Positions 6,627 to 10,736 of a stretch of DNA of 10,736 nucleotides are shown here, piece after piece (position 1 is the first letter of the stretch; every line of letters starts with the position of its first letter). The translations under genes and the position numbers were made by a program. Below the pieces are notes generated by a model. That model was given only the letters and a program-made list of their open reading frames with translations, searched no databases and had not been told where the DNA came from. Source of the DNA: Rhodospirillaceae bacterium UBA6219 (GTDB lineage Bacteria; Pseudomonadota; Alphaproteobacteria; Rhodospirillales; Magnetospirillaceae); contig DISD01000025.1 of the NCBI GenBank assembly GCA_002435715.1, positions 1 through 10,736 of the forward strand, in the 5' to 3' direction.

Positions 6627-7424
6627 ATGCTCAGCTATCCGCATATCGACCCCATCGCCATCCAAGTGGGGCCGATCGCCATCCGCTGGTACGCCCTGGC
6701 CTATATCACCGGGCTGACCCTGGGCTGGCTTTACATCAAGCGGCTGGTGCGTTTTCCGCCCCATGCCATGCGCGAAGTGGACGTCGACGACTTCCTGGTC
6801 TGGGCGACCATGGGGGTGGTGCTGGGGGGCCGCCTGGGTTACGTGCTGTTCTACAAGCCGGTCCATTATTTCAGCCACCCTCTGGAAATCTTCCAATTGT
6901 GGAATGGCGGCATGGCCTTTCACGGTGGCGCGCTGGGGGTCATCGTCGCCATCATCTTGTTCGCCCGACGCCGCGGCCTGAACCTGTTCGCCATCGGCGA
7001 CGTGGTGTGTTGCGCCGTGCCCATCGGCCTGTTCTTCGGCCGCATCGCCAATTTCATCAATGGCGAACTGTACGGCCGTGTCGCCCCTGACGCCATGTTC
7101 GCCATGGTGTTTCCCGGCGGCGGCCCCGAACCGCGCCACCCCAGCCAGCTTTACGAAGCCGGATTGGAAGGTCTGGTGCTGTTCGTGCTGCTGGCGACGC
7201 TGTGGCGGGTGCGTTGGTTCCGCGAAAAGCGCGGCGCCTTGGCCGGCACCTTCCTGGCCGGCTATGGCTGTGCCCGCATCGCCGGCGAATTCTTCCGCCA
7301 GCCCGACGCCCATCTGGGCTTTTTGTGGGGCGGCGCCACCATGGGCCAATTGCTGTCCATTCCGCTGATCCTGGCCGGGGCCGGGGTCATCGGCTGGGCC
7401 ATGAAGCGCGGGCATCGTCCCTGA
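6627..7424 (+). CDS. lgt: Prolipoprotein diacylglyceryl transferase
   Basis: Lgt is an inner-membrane enzyme that moves diacylglycerol from phosphatidylglycerol onto the lipobox cysteine of prolipoproteins, the first step of lipoprotein maturation. The 265-residue protein has about seven hydrophobic segments. Family landmarks are all present: IRWYALAYITG near the N-terminus, the HGG motif with H99, the signature FGRIANFINGELYGR with R139, N142 and E147 (matching E. coli R143, N146 and E151), RHPSQLYEA, and C-terminal RIAGEFFRQPDAH with R217 and E221. The ATG at 6627 has AAGG six bases upstream, overlapping the hldD stop. Its own stop shares one base with the next start (TGATG). The window encodes at least two lipoprotein substrates, at 1480-2106 and 9335-10483. 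Confidence 0.97.
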   Translation: MLSYPHIDPIAIQVGPIAIRWYALAYITGLTLGWLYIKRLVRFPPHAMREVDVDDFLVWATMGVVLGGRLGYVLFYKPVHYFSHPLEIFQLWNGGMAFHGGALGVIVAIILFARRRGLNLFAIGDVVCCAVPIGLFFGRIANFINGELYGRVAPDAMFAMVFPGGGPEPRHPSQLYEAGLEGLVLFVLLATLWRVRWFREKRGALAGTFLAGYGCARIAGEFFRQPDAHLGFLWGGATMGQLLSIPLILAGAGVIGWAMKRGHRP

Positions 7425-8476
7425 TGGATTCCCTGACCGACAAACTGCGTCAGCGTATTGAACAAGGCGGCCCCATCACGGTGGCCGATTACATGGCCGT
7501 GTCGGCCAGCCATTACTACAACAACCGCGAACCCTTCGGTGCCGCCGGCGACTTCACCACCGCCCCGGAAATCAGCCAGATGTTCGGCGAATTGATCGGA
7601 CTGTGGTGCGCCTTGGTCTGGCAGATGCTGGGCTCTCCCGAGCGGGTGGTGCTGGCCGAGATCGGGCCGGGGCGCGGTACCTTGATGAATGATCTGCTGC
7701 GCGCCGCCGGCAGTGTGCCGCCGTTTCTGAAAGCCGCCGAGGTGTGGTTGGTGGAAACCAGCCCGCGTCTGGCCGCCCGCCAGCGCCAGACCCTGGCCGG
7801 ACGCGACGTCAACTGGTGCGAAAGCTTTGACCAATTGCCCGACGGTCCGCTGTTGCTGGTGGCCAACGAATTGTTCGACGCCCTGCCGGTGCGGCAATTC
7901 GAAAAACGGGGCGGCCAATGGTACGAGCGCATGGTCGGCTGCACCGAACTGGGTTTCGAATTCGTCACCGGCCCCCAGGCCCAGCCCGATCTGCCGGAAG
8001 AGGTTTTGGACGCCCCCGACGGATCGGTGGTGGAAATCTGCGACCAGGGGCGCGAACTGGCCAAGCAGATCGGCCGACGCCTGAACCGCCAACCCGGCAT
8101 GGCGCTGGTGGTCGATTACGGCCATGGACGTTCCAGTGCCGGCGACACGCTGCAAGCGCTCAGCCGCCATCGTTTCCACGCCGTGCTGGAAAGCCCCGGC
8201 AGCGCCGACCTGACCGCCCATGTGGATTTCCAGTCGCTGGCGGCGGCGGCGGTGCCGGCGCGGGCCTGGGGACCCATGACCCAGGGCGACTTCCTGCGCC
8301 TTTTGGGCATCGAAACCCGCGCCGCCATGCTGGCCCAAGCCGGTGGCGAGAAGGTGGCGGCGGAAATCATGGGTCAGATGCGGCGCTTGATCGATGCCGA
8401 CGAAATGGGCACCCTGTTCAAGGCCCTGGCGCTGGCCTCCCCCACCCTGGCCGCGCCGCCCGGCTTCGTCTGCTGA
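7424..8476 (+). CDS. SAM-dependent methyltransferase, MidA/NDUFAF7 family
   Basis: The 350-residue product belongs to the class I methyltransferase family Methyltransf_28. The mitochondrial member, NDUFAF7/MidA, dimethylates an arginine of the complex I 49-kDa subunit (NDUFS2/NuoD) early in assembly. Bacterial members are presumed to act likewise, though this is less tested. Seen directly: the N-terminal YYNNREPFGAAGDFTTAPEISQ segment (GDFTTAPEIS is a family hallmark), SAM-binding motif EIGPGRGTLM from residue 79, ELFDALPVRQF with N148-E-L-F-D-A-L-P, a VVDYGH strand, and a late segment with LTAHVDFQSL. The ATG at 7424 overlaps the lgt stop by one base, so translation is probably coupled and no separate ribosome site is needed. 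pgeF starts 11 bases after its stop. This fits the common alphaproteobacterial lgt/methyltransferase/pgeF trio. Its arginine target is inferred from the family. Confidence 0.92.
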   Translation: MDSLTDKLRQRIEQGGPITVADYMAVSASHYYNNREPFGAAGDFTTAPEISQMFGELIGLWCALVWQMLGSPERVVLAEIGPGRGTLMNDLLRAAGSVPPFLKAAEVWLVETSPRLAARQRQTLAGRDVNWCESFDQLPDGPLLLVANELFDALPVRQFEKRGGQWYERMVGCTELGFEFVTGPQAQPDLPEEVLDAPDGSVVEICDQGRELAKQIGRRLNRQPGMALVVDYGHGRSSAGDTLQALSRHRFHAVLESPGSADLTAHVDFQSLAAAAVPARAWGPMTQGDFLRLLGIETRAAMLAQAGGEKVAAEIMGQMRRLIDADEMGTLFKALALASPTLAAPPGFVC

Positions 8477-8487
8477 AGGTTTTCCGT

Positions 8488-9255
8488 ATGATCACCCTGT
8501 CCGCGCTTAACGAGATCATCCGTATCCGACACGGCTTCTTCACCCGCGAAGGGGGCGTGTCACAGGGGATCTACACGTCGTTGAATTGCGGCCCGGGTTC
8601 GGCCGACGACCCGGCAGCGGTCCAGGAAAATCGCTCGCGCGCCATGGCCATGATGGATCTGCCGGCCAACGCCCTGGTCACCGTGCATCAGGCCCACACC
8701 GCCGACGTGGTCACCGTGACCAGCGCCTGGGACCCCGCAGGACGCCCCACCGCCGATGCCATGGTCACCACCACTCCCGGCCTGGCCTTGGGCATCCTGA
8801 CCGCCGATTGCGCCCCCGTCCTGCTGGCCGACCGCAAGCAAGGCATCGTCGCCGCCGCCCATGCCGGGTGGAAGGGCGCGGTGGGGGGCGTATTGGAAAA
8901 CACCGTCGCCCGCATGGTGGACTTAGGCGCCAAACCCAAGAACATCGTCGGCGCCATCGGCCCGTGTATCGGCCAGCGTTCCTATGAAGTGGGACCGGAA
9001 TTCCCCGCCCCCTTCCTGGCGGAAATCGCCGACAACCACGACTTCTTCGCCCCCAGTCCAAAGGCCGGCCATTTCCTGTTCGACCTGCCGGGCTACGTGT
9101 CGCGCAAACTGGCGCGTCTGGGTCTGGTGGACGTCACCCGGGTGCCCGCCGACACCTGTCGCGACGGCGCCCGCTTCTTCAGCTATCGCCGCTCGACCCT
9201 GGCCGGGGAAAAGGATTACGGCCGGCAATTGTCGGTCATCGTGCTGGAGCGCTAG
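8488..9255 (+). CDS. pgeF: Peptidoglycan editing factor PgeF (YfiH/multicopper polyphenol oxidoreductase-fold)
   Basis: YfiH-type proteins were first described as laccases. The E. coli protein has since been shown to correct mis-incorporation at the second position of peptidoglycan precursors, and relatives act on purine nucleosides. The 255-residue protein keeps the three zinc ligands of the family: H70 in QAH, C108 in TADCAPVLL, and H125 in AAHAGWKGA. Also present are the N-terminal HGFFTREGGVS, the GAIGPCIGQRSYEVG segment, and the C-terminal DTCRDGARFFSYRR. The start at 8488 has AAGG eight bases upstream and begins just before the conserved RHGFFTR. It lies in the operon right after the methyltransferase and is followed two bases later by a small ORF. 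Confidence 0.94.
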   Translation: MITLSALNEIIRIRHGFFTREGGVSQGIYTSLNCGPGSADDPAAVQENRSRAMAMMDLPANALVTVHQAHTADVVTVTSAWDPAGRPTADAMVTTTPGLALGILTADCAPVLLADRKQGIVAAAHAGWKGAVGGVLENTVARMVDLGAKPKNIVGAIGPCIGQRSYEVGPEFPAPFLAEIADNHDFFAPSPKAGHFLFDLPGYVSRKLARLGLVDVTRVPADTCRDGARFFSYRRSTLAGEKDYGRQLSVIVLER

Positions 9256-9257
9256 GC

Positions 9258-9338
9258 ATGCCGCATTTCCTGATGTTCGCCGCCTTTCTGCTGATCGCGA
9301 CGTTCGTCGGCTGCGTCGCCATGGTCTCCGGCGGTTGA
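9258..9338 (+). CDS. Small hydrophobic protein, 26 residues (putative small membrane protein or lipoprotein)
   Basis: The ORF begins ATG two bases after the pgeF stop, with GGAG at 9246-9249 exactly eight bases upstream. Its stop TGA overlaps a TTG start of the next gene (TTGA at 9335-9338). The peptide is almost all hydrophobic (MPHFLMFAAFLLIATF in its first 16 residues), then VGC, with Cys19 in a near-lipobox context (F-V-G-C, where Leu/Val/Ile is usual at the first place), then CVAMVSGG. Codon third positions are strongly G/C, like the flanking genes. It could span the membrane once, or be lipidated at Cys19 leaving eight residues. It could also be a leader ORF that only couples translation of pgeF to the downstream lipoprotein. 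I recognise no family. Confidence 0.55.
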   Translation: MPHFLMFAAFLLIATFVGCVAMVSGG

Positions 9339-10483
9339 GCTTGAGGCCGCGTCTGGCCCTGGTCGCCGCATTGATCCTGGGCCTGACAGCCTGCGAGACC
9401 ATTCCCCGACCGTTCAAACATGCCGATGACAGCGCCGTCAGCCCCCTGGCCCGGCCCAAATTGGGACGCGGCATCGCCCTGCGTCTGCCCGACGACATGG
9501 CGGGCGGACAGGCGCTGGCGGAAGCCACCCTCAGCGCCTTCGAAAACAGCGAAGTGCCGGTCACCTTACGACACGGCCCCGGCTTTGGCCGGGTGATCGA
9601 GGTTCAGCCCGCCGGATCGGTGATCCTGTGGCAGTTGGCCGATGCCGACGGCACCGAAATGGGCCGGGTGACCACCAGTTCCAGCCTGCCGGCCAAGCTG
9701 GCCGCCGCTCAGGTAACGGCGAACTTTCTGCCGTTGCTGGACGATCCCGACGCCAAACCGCAACTGGCGGTCAAGGACTTGCCGCCGCCCCTGACCACCC
9801 GGCTGGCTCCGATCAAAGGACTGCCGGGCGATGGCGACCAATCGCTGACCCGGGCCCTGATGAAAGCCCTGGAACTGCGCGGTATCACTTTGTCGGAAGA
9901 CTCGACCACCACGGTGGTGGGCACCGTGACCATCGCCCAGATGGGGGCGGTCGAGGATTTGGTCACCGTGTCGTGGCAGGTCAAGCGCGGTGACAGCCAG
10001 GGTCCGCTTTTGGCACGGATCGACCAAGGCGGTTCGGTACCGCGCGACCGCTTGAAGCTCCCCTGGGGCAGCCTGGCCCGCGATATCGGCGAAGGCGGTG
10101 CCCAATCCATCGCCGAAGTGCTGCGTACCGACGAGCGCAACCGCCAGGAGCAGCAAAACGCCGCCGGGTCAAGGCAGTTTACAGAACCGGGTGTGACTGA
10201 TATAGGAAAGCCCGATTCACAAGATGAGAAAGCTTCGGCACAGACAGAAGTGCCGCCGCCTGTTGAACCGAATCCGCTGATGGATGTCGGATCGCCCCAG
10301 GCACCGCCAGCAGCGGCAGAGACTCCGGCCCCCAAGGTCGAAGCTGAACCGACGAAGCCGGCCAAAGCGGTCAAACCGAGCAAGAAGCCGAAGAAAAGCG
10401 CCAAGAAGAAATCGTCGTCGCCGAGCAGGGCCAAGAAGGCCAAGCCGGCATCCAGGACCAAACCCACAGGTACCCAGCCATGA
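9335..10483 (+). CDS. Putative lipoprotein with lysine-rich C-terminal tail
   Basis: About 382 residues if translation starts at TTG 9335, which overlaps the small ORF stop. TTG 9341, with GGCGG six bases upstream, is the alternative; no in-frame ATG or GTG lies nearby. The signal runs RPRLALVAALILG to lipobox LTAC with lipidated Cys20. A globular part spans about residues 21-270. Its second half has a pattern I associate with uncharacterised alphaproteobacterial lipoproteins next to prs: VSWQV, then ARIDQGGSVPRDRLKLPWGSLARDIG, then an Ala/Glu helix. From about residue 271 the protein becomes low-complexity, Pro/Ala/Glu-rich and then strongly basic (15 Lys and 2 Arg in the last 50). Codon use shifts toward A/T endings at the start of this tail. 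The stop overlaps the prs start (ATGA, 10480-10483). No enzymatic motif is visible. Envelope location is inferred from the lipobox; function is unknown. Confidence 0.8.
   Translation: MSLRPRLALVAALILGLTACETIPRPFKHADDSAVSPLARPKLGRGIALRLPDDMAGGQALAEATLSAFENSEVPVTLRHGPGFGRVIEVQPAGSVILWQLADADGTEMGRVTTSSSLPAKLAAAQVTANFLPLLDDPDAKPQLAVKDLPPPLTTRLAPIKGLPGDGDQSLTRALMKALELRGITLSEDSTTTVVGTVTIAQMGAVEDLVTVSWQVKRGDSQGPLLARIDQGGSVPRDRLKLPWGSLARDIGEGGAQSIAEVLRTDERNRQEQQNAAGSRQFTEPGVTDIGKPDSQDEKASAQTEVPPPVEPNPLMDVGSPQAPPAAAETPAPKVEAEPTKPAKAVKPSKKPKKSAKKKSSSPSRAKKAKPASRTKPTGTQP
10178..10206 (+). promoter_or_regulatory. Candidate internal promoter for prs within the lipoprotein gene
   Basis: TTTACA (10178-10183, 5 of 6 to the -35 consensus) and TATAGG (10201-10206) are 17 bases apart. 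They lie in the AT-shifted start of the lipoprotein tail, about 275 bases before the prs ATG. A long leader is known for E. coli prs. The hexamers are seen; activity is inferred, and chance matches are likelier in AT-richer DNA. Confidence 0.35.
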
Positions 10484-10736
10484 AGATTCTCGCCTGCAAC
10501 AGCAATCGCCCGCTCGCGGAAGCGATCGCCGAATACATGACCATGTCCATCACCAAGGCCAGCGTACGCCGGTTCTCGGACATGGAAGTGTTCGTGGAAG
10601 TGCACGAAAACGTGCGCGGCGAAGACGTCTTCGTGGTCCAGTCCACCTGCTATCCCACCAACGACAACCTGATGGAATTGTTGATCACCCTGGACGCCTT
10701 GAAGCGCGGCAGCGCCCGGCGCATCACCGCGGTGAT
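10480..10736 (+). CDS. prs: Ribose-phosphate pyrophosphokinase (5' part; continues beyond window)
   Basis: Prs makes phosphoribosyl pyrophosphate from ribose 5-phosphate and ATP, feeding purine, pyrimidine, NAD, histidine and tryptophan synthesis. 85 codons are visible of a protein usually about 310-320 residues. The N-terminal domain is typical: MKILACNSNRPLAEAIAEYM, then RRFSDMEVFVEVHENVRGED (E. coli has FSDGEV and ENVRG in the same places), then FVVQSTCYPTNDNLMELLI, covering the adenine-binding/allosteric N-lobe. The later PRPP loop is outside the window. The start overlaps the lipoprotein stop by four bases (ATGA), with a modest AGG nine bases upstream, so translation is probably coupled to the preceding gene. 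Confidence 0.96.
   Translation, partial: MKILACNSNRPLAEAIAEYMTMSITKASVRRFSDMEVFVEVHENVRGEDVFVVQSTCYPTNDNLMELLITLDALKRGSARRITAV

Noticed and set aside
1..10736. Mobile elements, CRISPR arrays, tRNA/rRNA genes, riboswitches and rho-independent terminators
   Set aside because: I found no transposase, terminal inverted repeats, regularly spaced repeats, tRNA-like cloverleaf or hairpin followed by a T-run on either strand. Reading by eye may miss weak hairpins.

Overview
The window looks like ordinary chromosomal DNA from a GC-rich alphaproteobacterium, most likely a member of the Rhodospirillales close to Magnetospirillum. This rests on strongly G/C-biased third codon positions, the style of the proteins, and the alphaproteobacterial neighbourhoods ubiK/ybjN/proC and lgt/midA-type methyltransferase/pgeF. 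The genus is an inference. Most of the window is housekeeping DNA, and I see no phage, IS element, CRISPR array, rRNA or tRNA.

Left part (1-3639): the 5' two-thirds of uvrB (nucleotide excision repair) is on the minus strand. Just upstream, also on the minus strand, is a YajG-type lipoprotein. Divergent from it is a plus-strand secreted protein of the COG3014 type with TPR-like helices and an unusual C-terminal pair of two-cysteine repeats. These two envelope genes are less GC-biased in codon use than their neighbours. uvrB appears to be read from an extended -10 promoter placed so close to its ATG that the mRNA may be leaderless.

Middle part (3636-5463, minus strand, transcription order ubiK, ybjN-like, proC): a ubiquinone-biosynthesis accessory factor, a YbjN-domain protein and pyrroline-5-carboxylate reductase. 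The proC stop codon overlaps that of the convergent COG3014-like gene. The 176-base gap between ubiK and ybjN-like holds a perfect consensus DnaA box.

Right part (5570-10736, plus strand): a tightly packed probable operon starts from a good sigma70-type promoter. Its order is hldD (LPS heptose synthesis), lgt (lipoprotein lipidation), a MidA/NDUFAF7-type methyltransferase (complex I assembly), pgeF (peptidoglycan editing), a 26-codon hydrophobic small ORF, a lipoprotein with a lysine-rich tail, and prs (PRPP synthesis, cut by the window end). Junctions are 1-4 base overlaps or gaps of 2-13 bases, so translation is probably coupled. The theme is cell-envelope building plus respiratory-chain assembly and nucleotide supply. 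The least explained parts are the small ORF at 9258-9338, the AT-shifted, lysine-rich tail of the lipoprotein (with a possible internal prs promoter), and the divergent YajG/COG3014-like pair.
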